A stretch of 64,000 bases of DNA, from positions 3,100,001-3,164,000 of the forward strand of contig OW818676.1 in the NCBI GenBank assembly GCA_942493235.1. The letters run 5' to 3'. The notes below the pieces were generated by a model. It did not search any database and was not told the origin of the DNA. It saw nothing but the letters and a program-made list of their open reading frames with translations. Source of the DNA: ENR-C587 sp942493235 (GTDB taxonomy: Bacteria > Bacteroidota > Ignavibacteria > Kapaibacteriales > UBA2268). Shown piece after piece: positions 47,381 through 57,086 of the stretch. The first letter of the stretch is position 1. Each line of letters starts with the position of its first letter. A program made the position numbers and the translations under genes.

Positions 47381-48896
47381 GTAATGGCACTAAGATAGTA
47401 AATATACTCAATCATTTGTACTTTTTATATGCCCCTGCTTTCGTTTTCCTTGTGAAATGTCTATTTGGTCTATACGGAATATTAGATTTACTTATATTCT
47501 GTTTCATTTTTACTATCATTTCTTTTTCTACCAGGCGACCAGTGAGAATAGACTCTACCAAGTTTGTCAGTAAGTAGATTCGTAGTATCTTCATAGAAAT
47601 ACCCAATGATATTTTCGAAGGGGGGGGAATCCGCTGTAGTAGCGGATTTTGACATTATTTCTCTTATATAATTATATGCTATCAAAGCTACCATTACCTC
47701 CTTGACCGCCATCTCCGGTGTCTTTGCCCTGACTATATTTATATTCATTATTGTCTTGATTTCTCTTATTGTTATTTCAATATCCCAGCGTGTAAAATAT
47801 TTTAATATTATTAAATCTTTTGGTATGTTTTTATCTAATATTGTAGTAAATAAAACTAACTTTCTACCCTCTACATTCACGTCTTCAAACTCTATTCTAC
47901 GCAATAATATTGCCTGATCTTCTATATTTAGCTTTTGCATTATTTTCGATTTTTTTCTCTGCCGATAGTTCAACTATCTCGTCATTGGGGGCTATAGTGT
48001 TTATTACTTTATAATTCCGTTTACGTTTTCCCGGTACTATTATATCTATCGATTTATTAATTAATTGAATAAATATTGCGTTACAATTATATAGATCATC
48101 GGCTAATAATAGGCTCCCACTTGGAATATTCTCTATTAAGCTACTTAAAAGCTCAAGCTCACTTTTAGAATCTGAATCTAATACAAAATCAGCTATTTTG
48201 ACACTTCCTTGATGTACTATTGCACTTAATAAACCACGAGGATAGCCATTGGATTCTTTTTTTCATATTTCTTTACTATTTCTTTAGTATCTTGCATTTG
48301 TAGATAAGTACCATCTGTGATATACACTTCTCTGCCATGAAATTTGAGATGCTGAGTAGGTGAATTTACTTTTACTGATTCATTATATACTTCTCGTATT
48401 ATTCTTTCTTCTATCCTGTTTCGTGCTTGTGCAAATGCCGATGTACTTGTAGATATAGACTGCTTCTTGCTCTTTTGTATTTTTAATTCGTGAGAGCTTG
48501 GCCTTCCTCTTCGTTTTTCTCTTACTTTCTTTTTGTTTTCTTCTTCTATTTGTTCTATATTGGTTTTTATTTCTTCGTGGCTCTTATTATATATAAATAA
48601 CGCATTCTTCAGACTCTTGTCTCCGCTTAGATTTGCTTTTATCAATGTCAGCAATGTTATTGATGCAGGAAATACTCTATTGCGACTTGTCTTTTCTGTT
48701 AATTGCTCTACTAATTCAAAAGGATATTCCTCATTTAATACTGATGACAAATCTGTTTTTAATGCCTCGTGTATCAAGTGGCTTTTTTGAAGTGATTCAT
48801 TTAGTTCCATTTTATATTCCTGTTATATTTAAAAACAAATACATACAAATATAACAAATATTTTTGATATTATAAAATTTATCTTAGTGTCATTAC
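47381..48896 (-). mobile_element. IS4-family insertion sequence with terminal inverted repeats and 8-bp target duplication
   Basis: The 1516-base element begins GTAATGGCACTAAGATA and ends with the inverse of GTAATGACACTAAGATA, 17-base terminal repeats with one mismatch. It is flanked on both sides by TCTCCAAA (47373-47380 and 48897-48904). The target was an intergenic hairpin CCCCTTCTCCAAAGGAGAAG whose two halves are split across the element. Inside is one transposase gene, broken into several frames. Boundaries are read directly; family assignment comes from the transposase motifs. Confidence 0.88.
47412..48810 (-). pseudogene. IS4-family transposase, split by frame changes
   Basis: The start (48810) gives 'MELNESLQKSHLIHEALKTD' and an IS4-like N-terminal domain, then the first catalytic Asp in 'EVYITDGTYLQMQD'. 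Frame 1 stops at 48226. Just before, at A7 (about 48258-48264), a -1 shift continues in 'ESNGYPRGLLSAIVHQGS' through the second Asp region 'SGSLLLADDLYNCNAIFI' to about 47957. At another A7 (47950-47956) a +1 shift returns to frame for 'NIEDQAILLRRIEFEDV' and the IS4 signature Y-x2-R-x3-E-x6-K in 'YFTRWDIEITIREIKT'. A third frame may encode a basic C-terminus ('TRKTKAGAYKKYK') to 47412. Probably inactive unless the shifts are programmed or assembly errors. Confidence 0.8.
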
Positions 48897-48940
48897 TCTC
48901 CAAAGGAGAAGGGGAGAAAGAGGAAGAAATATGGTTAACA

Positions 48941-49490
48941 TTCTTTAAGCCCTCTCCTTTGGAGAGGGTTTGGGTGAGGTTGAAAAATGTTGGAGTTGTA
49001 TTAATTTCCCCACGCTGAAGCATGGGGTTGATTTTTACTTTTTTAATTCCTATTTCCCAATTCCCTAGCCCCGAAGAATTAAGAACCCACCCCGTCATCG
49101 CTTCGCGATGCCACCCCTCCTTTTGGAGGGGAATTTGAAGAATAGCCACTAAGCACTAATCACCAGCCACCAGTCCCCATTTCCCATATATATTCTTTAA
49201 GCCCTATCCTTTGGAGAGGGTTTGGGTGAGGTTGAAAAATGTTGGAGTTGTATTAATTTCCCCACGCTGAAGCATGGGGTTGATTTTTACTTTTTTAATT
49301 CCTATTTCCCAATTCCCTAGCCCCGAAGAATTAAGAACCCACCCCGTCATCGCTTCGCGATGCCACCCCTCCTTTTGGAGGGGAATTTGAAGAATAGCCT
49401 CTAAGCACTAATCACCAGCCACCAGTCCCCATTTCCCATATATATTCTTTAAGCCCTCTCCTTTGGAGAGGGTTTGGGTGAGGTTGAAAG
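48941..49490. repeat. Two 252-bp tandem repeats plus a partial third
   Basis: Copies start at 48941 and 49193, each 252 bases, and a third partial copy starts at 49445 and runs to about 49490 near the next gene. Each unit holds a family D hairpin (CCCTCTCCTTTGGAGAGGG; CCCTATCCTTTGGAGAGGG in copy two), CCCCACGCT/AGCATGGGG, and a family C element (CATCGCTTCGCGATG plus CCCCTCCTTTTGGAGGGG). The copies differ at only a few positions, so the duplication is recent. No gene lies here. Confidence 0.88.
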
Positions 49491-49512
49491 ATGTTTGAAG
49501 TAGTTTATGAGA

Positions 49513-52287
49513 TTAATCAACTACTACAAATTTTCTAACATAATTTTTGCCTTCCAGATTTAATATCAGGTAATAAACACCCGAATTCAAATTCAGAGCA
49601 AAGCTCTTCTTCAATACTTTACTATCTAAAATTGCATCTTCGGTATAAACTGTTTTACCGGATGTATTCATTATAGAAATTTTAACATTATTATTCATTG
49701 GTTCAATTGAATTTGAGAAATCAATTCTGAATTTACCGTTAGTAGGATTAGGAGAAATATTCATTTCATAATTAATAATATCTTCAGAAACATCAGCATA
49801 ATCCGGAATACTTGTCTTCCACATTCCTCTACCAAAAGTAGCGGTAAATAATTCTGCGGTTTGTGTCTGAATCTCCATATCATAAATATAGACATTTGGC
49901 AAGTTCTCGCTAAATGGTTCAAAAGTAGTAAGGTCATCGTTTGTAAAAAATATACCTGAAGAAGTTCCTATATAAAGTCCGTTTTTAACTTGATTTAAGT
50001 CTCGTACCATACAAGTAATTAGTCGATTGTCCGGCATAGTTTTAGAATCATCATACCAAGTAAAACCGGCATCATCTGAGCGGAATAAATTGATATTTGC
50101 ATTACCGGAATTAACTACAACCCACATTTTATCAGGATTAAAACGGTCATACTCTATCCAGTTAATATCCATAGTATCAAAAGCCGGTTGAGAAGTAACC
50201 TTTCTCCAGTTAGCTCCTTTATCATCGGTCAACCATAATTCACCCGGTACAACATAAAAGGTTTGATAATCATCACTCAAATAATATGTAGTAGCTTTAT
50301 ATGCGGCAATTTTATCAGAAGAAGTATAGGACATTTTCAAAAGCTCAAATGCCGAAGCATTAATCGGTTCCGAAGGATTAACAGTTCTATCATAAACCAT
50401 TTCCCAGTTAATACCTGCATCAGTTGAACGATAGATATTAGTGTAGCCCATATACAATGTATTTCCGTCGTTAGGGTCCATTACTAATGGTGTAATCCAT
50501 TGCCCATATTCATTATAATTATCAATCACATTTTTGGTTAATTTTGTCTGAACAGTTTTCCCGCCGTCAGTAGATTTGCACAGACCGCCATTCTGCCATA
50601 CGCCATATATAATATTGGGGTCATTGTTATCAATTAATGATTCCATTCCATCATAATTGGGTACATAATTAATCCACTCACTATTTTTCATATAGAAGCA
50701 AGCATTATCTTGAGCACCACCAACGGCATATCCTGCATTATTTTTGCATAAACCCATTCTATAAAACTCGGTAATAACTAATCCTGATGTTAAATTTTCC
50801 CATTGAGTAGGGAAAATATAGCCGGGGAAACCTTCTTTTACATCTTCTGTTTCGTGGTCCATCCAGTCTTTAATAATTTGTCTGGAGCCGGGAAGAATCT
50901 GACTTGTACGATAAATACCACCATCGTTACAGAAATAATATTTTTGATCTGTTTGATTATAATACGCATAATGCTGGTCTGCGTGAAGATTATCACCAAA
51001 TCGTTTTACCCAAAATGATACTATTTCCCAGTCTTTACCTTGATTAGTACTCATCCATAAATTTACACCACCTACATATACTTTATTTTTATCAATAGGG
51101 TCAGCCAGTAAGACTAAATCATAACTTCCCTGCCCTGTTAAATCTCCGGAATCACCGTCATAAGCACCCAGCGGATTATATCCTAAATTATTCGATGGCT
51201 GAGCCTTTAGGCTCCAGCTTTGTCCACCGTCGGTAGATGAATAAAAGCTATGCATACTGTTTGAGCCGTTAGTATTCCCACTTACTCCGATAAAGTACAT
51301 ATAATTAGGGTCAGCGGTTGAAATTTCAATATCAACTCTGTTTATTAATGATGTTGTAGGAATATTAATAGGTAATTCAGTCCAAGATATTCCTTTATCT
51401 ATTGATTTAAGAACAGCAGGATTTCCTTGTCCATAATAACTTCCGATACCCGCATAAACTGTATCGGGATTAATAGGATTAAATTCAATATCATAAGCAA
51501 AACCTTGATAGGTATTTGCCCAGTCAACACCGCTATTAGTAGAAGTCCAGATACCATCGGCACCTGATATCAAAATAATTTCAGGATTATCAGGATTGAT
51601 TAGTATTTTTTTCTTTTGCGAACTACCTAATTTGTCCGTCCCAACTAATAATTGCCAGATTGTACCGCCATCTGTGGATTTATACACACCTACGAATCTA
51701 CGACGGTTAGATCCTGAACCATCAAAATCACCGGTTAGAATAATTACTTCATCAGGATTTTTCGGATTAACGCACAAACTGCTGACACCAAGATTAGGAA
51801 AATCGTCTGTCAATGGAGCCCAGTTCTGTCCTCCGTCAATTGTTTTCCATACTCCGCCACCGGCAGAACCTATCCATACTATATTCGGATTAGTCGGATG
51901 GACCGCCATGCAGTTAATTCTGCCTATGCCATGCCCGGAACGTTCGTCATAACTTGGCGGATAATAATCTAATCCGATAGGTGACCAACCGGTTTCTGCA
52001 ATAGACCCATTCAACTTCTCACTTTTCTTTGAATTATAATTTTCGAATTCGATTTTAAAAGGAATACCTTTATAATTATAATCCATTGAATTCGATAGTA
52101 ATAATCGGCTATCGTGCGAACGCATTTTGCCGTTAGATTGAGTTTTAATGTAGTTTTCAATTGAGTATCGATTATTCAAATCGACAGGCTTAGTTTTTTT
52201 TTCTGTTTGAGCATTAGTCTGATTCGACATAAGAGATAATGCAAATATCACAATTACCTTCAGTAAAACATTGAGCAAATTCTTCAT
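49513..52287 (-). CDS. Secreted BNR/sortilin-like beta-propeller protein with T9SS sorting domain
   Basis: 924 residues from the ATG at 52287, chosen because GGAG lies seven bases upstream and a signal peptide follows ('LKVIVIFALSLMSNQTNAQ'). Residues ~100-830 contain many Asp-box or BNR-like motifs such as 'VWKTIDGGQNWAPL', 'GVYKSTDGGTIWQLL', 'FYSSTDGGQSWSLK', 'IYRSTDAGINWEMV' and 'LFRSDDAGFTWYDD', as in sortilin/VPS10 and GH74-type propellers. 'MAVHPTNPNIVWIGSAGGGV' is a typical opening. The T9SS type-A tail is 'MNISPNPTNGKFRIDF' and 'GVYYLILNLEG'. A glycosidase role is possible but no catalytic residues can be assigned. Confidence 0.85.
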   Translation of the reverse strand: MKNLLNVLLKVIVIFALSLMSNQTNAQTEKKTKPVDLNNRYSIENYIKTQSNGKMRSHDSRLLLSNSMDYNYKGIPFKIEFENYNSKKSEKLNGSIAETGWSPIGLDYYPPSYDERSGHGIGRINCMAVHPTNPNIVWIGSAGGGVWKTIDGGQNWAPLTDDFPNLGVSSLCVNPKNPDEVIILTGDFDGSGSNRRRFVGVYKSTDGGTIWQLLVGTDKLGSSQKKKILINPDNPEIILISGADGIWTSTNSGVDWANTYQGFAYDIEFNPINPDTVYAGIGSYYGQGNPAVLKSIDKGISWTELPINIPTTSLINRVDIEISTADPNYMYFIGVSGNTNGSNSMHSFYSSTDGGQSWSLKAQPSNNLGYNPLGAYDGDSGDLTGQGSYDLVLLADPIDKNKVYVGGVNLWMSTNQGKDWEIVSFWVKRFGDNLHADQHYAYYNQTDQKYYFCNDGGIYRTSQILPGSRQIIKDWMDHETEDVKEGFPGYIFPTQWENLTSGLVITEFYRMGLCKNNAGYAVGGAQDNACFYMKNSEWINYVPNYDGMESLIDNNDPNIIYGVWQNGGLCKSTDGGKTVQTKLTKNVIDNYNEYGQWITPLVMDPNDGNTLYMGYTNIYRSTDAGINWEMVYDRTVNPSEPINASAFELLKMSYTSSDKIAAYKATTYYLSDDYQTFYVVPGELWLTDDKGANWRKVTSQPAFDTMDINWIEYDRFNPDKMWVVVNSGNANINLFRSDDAGFTWYDDSKTMPDNRLITCMVRDLNQVKNGLYIGTSSGIFFTNDDLTTFEPFSENLPNVYIYDMEIQTQTAELFTATFGRGMWKTSIPDYADVSEDIINYEMNISPNPTNGKFRIDFSNSIEPMNNNVKISIMNTSGKTVYTEDAILDSKVLKKSFALNLNSGVYYLILNLEGKNYVRKFVVVD

Positions 52288-53016
52288 TATTTTCTCCAAA
52301 TTCCTTAAACAACTTTAGATTATAAAATTACAATTTTTCTATGAAAAAATAAAAGATTATTTTATTTAATTTCGGGTTTAATAAATAAAGTACCTGTGGT
52401 TCGGGGTTCGAGGTTCGGGGTTCGGGGTTTGGGGTTCGGGGTTTGAGGTTTGAGGAAGAATTGATAGTTACATTAGAAAAATTAGCTCCAAATTCCTAAC
52501 TCATAGCCAACAGAAGAGGTAGTGCCTCAATAATATTAGTGTTGTAAAATATTTATTATTGGTCTTCGCTATTATAAATGGGTTAGCAAATAATTGTTAT
52601 TAGTATAAAGAAAATCCTTTTATTCAAATATTGTTTTTTGATATCTTATTGGATAAACAGCTTTGATTTTAATATTTAACTCCGATAGGAGTTAAATATC
52701 AGTAAAATAATAAGATACACCACCACCACTTTCTTCTTTTAACAATAAAAAGAGAAGTAAGAGTGTGGGGACTAAACAATGCTTATTACCGATGTTCAAC
52801 AGCTAATACCCTTGTAAGAAAGATTTCTTTATTTGCTTACCCACACAAAATAGCGAAGAACCTTTTTATTCTATTATAAAACAAATATTTATGAAGTGTT
52901 TTAATTTTCTACTATCTAAAAATGTCCATTAACTAACTACCTTAGTACTCATATCCAAATACTAATCATTGAGTTCAATGAATAGAATAACAAAATATTG
53001 CACTTTCGACTAAGAT
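52288..53016. other. Intergenic region with G-rich tract and hairpin
   Basis: 52397-52455 is a G-rich tract of GGGGTTC and GGGGTTT units on the plus strand. 52672-52699 is a perfect 12-bp hairpin ATATTTAACTCC/GGAGTTAAATAT with a 4-base loop. Near 52787-52819 is a decayed copy of the family A repeat (GATGTTCAACAGCTAA), far from the main array. No gene or terminator for miaA is clear. Confidence 0.6.
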
Positions 53017-53970
53017 TTAGTCTGTTGAGCGAGCTACTACGAGGCTAAGATTATTCATCAAGAGTTCAATATCATTTTGAATAAATTTTATATTCGGAAT
53101 TTTTCGGAACCAAGTCATCTGGCGTTTTGCATAATTGCGAGTATGCTGGCGGATTAATTCAATTGCTTTCTGCTCTGTTATTTCTTTATTTAGGAACTGA
53201 ATAGTTTCTTTATAGCCGACAGTATTGAGTGAGTTTATATCCGGTTTGTATCCCATATTCAGCACCATTTCTGTTTCGGCAACTAAGCCGTTAGCCCACA
53301 TTATATCAGTTCTCTGATTTATTCTTGAATACAGCTCTTCTCTACTTCTGTCAATAGCAAAATAAATTGGTTTAATATTCCTTAATTTATCAAACATTTT
53401 ATGAGCTTCAGAAAATGGAATCTTATTACAATAGTAATACTCCAAAGCTCTAATTATGCGGCGTGGATTCTTATCGGCATATTTTTGATAAGAGATAAAG
53501 TCGATTTTTTCTAATTCGGCATATAAACTTTCTATGCCTTCAGAATCAGCTCTTTTTTCCAATTCACTGCGTACTTGACTATATTCAGATTCGGAATCAT
53601 CATCAAAAAGCCCTTCGCATAAAGCTTTAATATATAATCCGCTACCTCCGACTACTACCGGGATATGGTTTCTATCAAAAATTTCGTTTACGGTAGCAAA
53701 GGCTTTATTGCCGAAATACCCTGCACTGAAGTATTCATCGGGATTAATTATATCAACATAATGATGCTTTACTTTAGATAGTTCGCTCAATGTTGGCTTT
53801 GCAGTTCCAATATCTAAATATTTGAATACTTGACGAGAATCAGCAGAAATAATTTCTATAGGCAAAATCTCGGAAAGCTCAATCGAGAAATCTGTCTTAC
53901 CGGAAGCAGTAGCTCCGGCAATAACGATTACACAGCGATTAGCAATTAGTATGTCTGTTAAATTATTCAC
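53017..53970 (-). CDS. miaA: tRNA dimethylallyltransferase
   Basis: 317 residues, normal length. It transfers a dimethylallyl group to A37 of tRNAs reading U-starting codons. Seen: P-loop GATASGKT (19-26), 'IISADSRQVFKYLDIGTAKP', 'HHYVDIINPDEYFSAGYFG', 'VVGGSGLYIKALCEG', 'NPRRIIRALEYYY' and 'RNYAKRQMTWFRKIPN'. It is the last gene of the phoH-cdaA-pcm-miaA operon and its start overlaps the pcm stop by 8 bases, implying coupled translation. Confidence 0.97.
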   Translation of the reverse strand: MNNLTDILIANRCVIVIAGATASGKTDFSIELSEILPIEIISADSRQVFKYLDIGTAKPTLSELSKVKHHYVDIINPDEYFSAGYFGNKAFATVNEIFDRNHIPVVVGGSGLYIKALCEGLFDDDSESEYSQVRSELEKRADSEGIESLYAELEKIDFISYQKYADKNPRRIIRALEYYYCNKIPFSEAHKMFDKLRNIKPIYFAIDRSREELYSRINQRTDIMWANGLVAETEMVLNMGYKPDINSLNTVGYKETIQFLNKEITEQKAIELIRQHTRNYAKRQMTWFRKIPNIKFIQNDIELLMNNLSLVVARSTD

Positions 53971-54628
53971 TCCAGCCTTGTTTTCCGATTAAAGGTACAA
54001 ATTTAAAATCATCTAATTGAGTGTCTCTGAAAGTTTTATGGTCAACCCTCTCGACAAGGTGCATTATTTGTCCGTCTTTATCACCGACAGGTATGACTAA
54101 TCTGCCACCTACGGCAAGCTGTTCTTCAAGACTATGCGGAATAAAGGGAGCAGCGGCAGTAACTATAATTCCTTTATAGGGAGCATATTGCTTCCAGCCG
54201 AGAGTACCATCGCCCAATTTAAGGTTTACATTAAGTTTTAAATTACCGAATAATGTCAATAAATAATGATAAAGCTCAGGAATTCTCTCTATCGAAAATA
54301 CTTTAGCACCAAGCACCTTTAAAATAGTAGCTTGATAGCCACTACCTGTTCCGATTTCTAATACTTTAGTTCCCTCTTTTACATTTAAAAGTTGGGTCAT
54401 ATAAGCAACGGTATATGGTTGAGAAATAGTCTGGTTGCAATCTATTGGCAGAGCAGTATCTTCATAACTTCTATTTATAAAAGAAGGATGAACAAAATAT
54501 TCTCTGGGTACAAAAGCAATCGCAGCTAAAACTTCCGGGTCAGTAATTCCTTTCCTTTTTATCTCTTCAACTAAATGAAGCCTTTGTTCTTTATTACTAT
54601 TATCTATAAGTGTAGTATAATCTTCCAT
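53963..54628 (-). CDS. pcm: Protein-L-isoaspartate O-methyltransferase
   Basis: 221 residues. It repairs isoaspartyl residues in aged proteins with SAM. Seen: 'FVPREYFVHPSF', 'YEDTALPIDCNQTISQPYTV' (family signature), SAM motif 'VLEIGTGSGYQA' (89-100), 'LGDGTLGWKQYAPYKGIIVT' and 'LAVGGRLVIPVG'. No signal peptide, so cytoplasmic. Its ATG shares one base with the cdaA stop codon (TAATG), and miaA overlaps its end. Confidence 0.95.
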   Translation of the reverse strand: MEDYTTLIDNSNKEQRLHLVEEIKRKGITDPEVLAAIAFVPREYFVHPSFINRSYEDTALPIDCNQTISQPYTVAYMTQLLNVKEGTKVLEIGTGSGYQATILKVLGAKVFSIERIPELYHYLLTLFGNLKLNVNLKLGDGTLGWKQYAPYKGIIVTAAAPFIPHSLEEQLAVGGRLVIPVGDKDGQIMHLVERVDHKTFRDTQLDDFKFVPLIGKQGWSE

Positions 54629-55407
54629 TAAGTCTGTTTTTTCGTTGATAATTTATTATTTAAAACCCTAAGTAATTCTTCTTTTTTAATATCCAAGGTC
54701 AATTTGCCGGACTGAGCTATGGAAATGGAGCCTGTTTCTTCAGAAACTATTAATATTATTGCATCTATTTGCTCCGAAAGTCCTAATGCAGCCCTATGGC
54801 GAGTTCCTAAATTCTTATTCTCATATTTAGTAGCATGAGAAAGTGGTAAAACGCATCTGGCTGCAACAAGCATCTGATTATCAATAATTATTGCTCCGTC
54901 GTGCAACGGTGATTTGGTATTGAAAACCGAAAGAATCAATTCTTTAGATACTTTCGCAGAAATCGGAATACCGGTATCTATACTCATCTCTACATTCTGA
55001 GAACGTGTGAACACTACTAATGCCCCAGTATGCTTTTCGGACATTTCAATTGCTGAAAAGACTACTTCGTCAATTGTCTGAGATATATTTGCCCTACCAA
55101 AAAATCTGAATATAGGTCCTTGAGTTATCATCAAGAGCAATCGCCTCAATTCAGGCTGAAACAACACTATAAAAGCTATTAGCCATATATCGGCTATAGT
55201 GCGTAAAATCCAGTTTATTGATTTGAAATTGACGGCTTCGGTAATAAATGATAAGCCGATTAATATAACTAACCCAAATAATATCTGAACGGCAATTGTA
55301 TTTTTTAATGCTTTATATAGCCAATAAAAAGCAATAGATACAATTAAAATATCAGTTAAGTCCAACAGTGTAAAACTAAGAAATCCAATTTTGAATAATT
55401 CAAGCAT
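54628..55407 (-). CDS. cdaA: Membrane diadenylate cyclase, c-di-AMP synthase
   Basis: 259 residues. Three membrane helices (about 18-35, 38-55, 68-85) are followed by a DAC domain: 'LHDGAIIIDNQML' with DGA at 170-172 and 'GTRHRAALGLSEQ' with RHR at 203-205, both needed for making c-di-AMP from two ATP. c-di-AMP controls potassium transport and wall homeostasis. It lies 3 bases after phoH and overlaps pcm by one base. No cdaR-like regulator or glmM is adjacent, unlike the Firmicutes arrangement. Confidence 0.95.
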   Translation of the reverse strand: MLELFKIGFLSFTLLDLTDILIVSIAFYWLYKALKNTIAVQILFGLVILIGLSFITEAVNFKSINWILRTIADIWLIAFIVLFQPELRRLLLMITQGPIFRFFGRANISQTIDEVVFSAIEMSEKHTGALVVFTRSQNVEMSIDTGIPISAKVSKELILSVFNTKSPLHDGAIIIDNQMLVAARCVLPLSHATKYENKNLGTRHRAALGLSEQIDAIILIVSEETGSISIAQSGKLTLDIKKEELLRVLNNKLSTKKQT

Positions 55408-55410
55408 ATT

Positions 55411-56397
55411 TTACTTATCCTTATTAGATTTATGTTTAAGGTCGGCTTCTTTTTCATAAGCTTTTATAATTCGAGCTACTAACTCATGGCGAACTACATC
55501 ACGATTATCAAAATATACGAAGTCAATGCCTTTAACGCCTTTTAAAATATTATTGGCATTAATCAGACCGCAATTTGCTATATCGGGCAGGTCAATTTGA
55601 GTGATGTCTCCGGTAACTATTGCTTTGGAATTATAACCAAAGCGAGTAAGAAACATCTTCATCTGTGTTACAGTTGCATTTTGAGCTTCGTCAAGTATAA
55701 TGAAAGCATTATTAAGAGTTCTGCCCCTCATATAGGCAAGCGGAGTAATTTCAATAATATTTTTCTCAAAGTAACTTTTTAATTTATCAGCACTTATCAT
55801 TTGAAACAAAGCATCGGTCAATGGTCTTATGTATGGGTCGAGTTTGTCTCGCATATCCCCTGGCAAATAGCCTAAGGATTCGCCGGCTTCGACAGCCGGA
55901 CGCGAAAGAATAATCTTACTAACTTCATTATTTTTCAATGCGGCAACAGCCATAGCAACGGCTAAAAATGTTTTTCCGGTGCCGGCAGGTCCTATCGAAA
56001 ATACTAAATCATTATCTTGAACTTTTTCAATATATTCTCTCTGCCTTGGCGTTTTGGCACGAATTACATCTTTCACACCGTATATTATTGCAGAATCATC
56101 ATTTTTATCTGTCGGCTTGTGCGTAAGCCCGGCTCTGGGGTCAACTAATTCAATTATAGTAGTAACGTCATCAGCTTTTAAACTGCCGTTTTTACGCATA
56201 ATATAAATTAACTCATTGAAGAGCTTTTGAACTACTTTTACTTCGTCAGGTTCGCCTTTTAATATAAGACAATCACCACGTACAGTAATCGAAGAATCAT
56301 ATTTTGTATCAATAAGTCTCAAATACGAATCATTAGCTCCAAGCAGTGCTTGAACATCAATATCATTTAATTTAATTTTCTTTTCAACTAAATCCAT
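55411..56397 (-). CDS. PhoH-family ATPase
   Basis: 328 residues, the usual PhoH/PhoL form: an N-terminal KH-like region (about 15-95), then the ATPase with Walker A GPAGTGKT (136-143), 'LSRPAVEAGESLGYLPGD', Walker B 'FIILDEAQNATVTQMKMFLT' and sensor 'VTGDITQIDLP'. PhoH proteins are cytoplasmic and linked to RNA metabolism; exact activity is not settled. It is the first gene of the operon and has a GGAG ribosome site and a promoter-like pair upstream. In many bacteria phoH precedes ybeY, which is absent here. Confidence 0.93.
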   Translation of the reverse strand: MDLVEKKIKLNDIDVQALLGANDSYLRLIDTKYDSSITVRGDCLILKGEPDEVKVVQKLFNELIYIMRKNGSLKADDVTTIIELVDPRAGLTHKPTDKNDDSAIIYGVKDVIRAKTPRQREYIEKVQDNDLVFSIGPAGTGKTFLAVAMAVAALKNNEVSKIILSRPAVEAGESLGYLPGDMRDKLDPYIRPLTDALFQMISADKLKSYFEKNIIEITPLAYMRGRTLNNAFIILDEAQNATVTQMKMFLTRFGYNSKAIVTGDITQIDLPDIANCGLINANNILKGVKGIDFVYFDNRDVVRHELVARIIKAYEKEADLKHKSNKDK

Positions 56398-56461
56398 CTT
56401 ACTCCAAATATTAATTTAGTCATTCTACAATTCATATCAATCTGCAATTTATATCATTCTA

Positions 56462-56493
56462 CAAAGATACTAATAATAATTGAGATTTGACAA
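56462..56493 (-). promoter_or_regulatory. Probable promoter of the phoH-cdaA-pcm-miaA operon
   Basis: On the minus strand: TTG, 21 bases, TATCTTTG. The -7 box fits TAnnTTTG and ends 65 bases before the phoH ATG. Confidence 0.4.
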
Positions 56494-56569
56494 TTGATTT
56501 TTTGATTATTTATATTTAGAAATTAGAATAGTGTTTCTTTTTATTTTAGATCAATATCATTTCCTTTAT

Positions 56570-57060
56570 GAAATAGGACATATCACTCCATACCCCCTTG
56601 GCAGTCTTAAAATCTTTTGAAATTTGTTAAATTGTCAATATGAGTTACCCTTTACAGCAACGCTGTATTTGTATAGGTACTGACACAGTAGATACAAAAA
56701 AGGTTGTATTCTATTTTTAACGCTTTTTTAGCAATTCTTTTTTCCAGTCATAAGAAGTAGTCTAAAAAGTTGTCATTAACAGGTACTTTTACCGCTTCGC
56801 TGTAATTGTAGAGGTAATGACACAAAGTAAAAAAGTCATTCTGAACGAAGTGAAGAAACCAGATAAATCCAATCATTTATTTAAGACTGGATGTTTCGCT
56901 ACGCTCAACATGACTCTTTTTTAAAATTAATAATTCTGACTATGTCATTAGGAACGAAGTGAAGAATCCAGATAAAGCTAAATGTTGATAATTCTGGATT
57001 CTTCGTTACACTCAGAATGACGATTTGGCAATATTATTACTTTTCAGACAGCCTCCTAAG
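56570..57060. repeat. Cluster of composite palindromic elements
   Basis: 56652-56700 and 56751-56880 carry modules with TTTACAGCAACGCTGTA, GTCATTAACAGGTACTTTTA and GTAATGACACAAAGTAAA, followed by CATTCTGAACGAAGTGAAG. 56943-57056 is a copy with a clean right end: GAACGAAGTGAAGAATCCAG, GGATTCTTCGTTACACTCAG and the terminal TTTTCAGACAGCCTC. No gene lies between the phoH operon promoter and yraN. Confidence 0.7.
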
Positions 57061-57086
57061 TTGCATAAGTGGAAGATATTTTAATT

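Noticed and set aside
47412..47606. Separate small gene at the end of the IS element
   Set aside because: It is an out-of-frame continuation of the transposase C-terminus, not an independent gene.
48829..49149. Open frame of 106 codons across the tandem repeat
   Set aside because: It spans hairpin repeats and crosses the IS boundary, so it is accidental.
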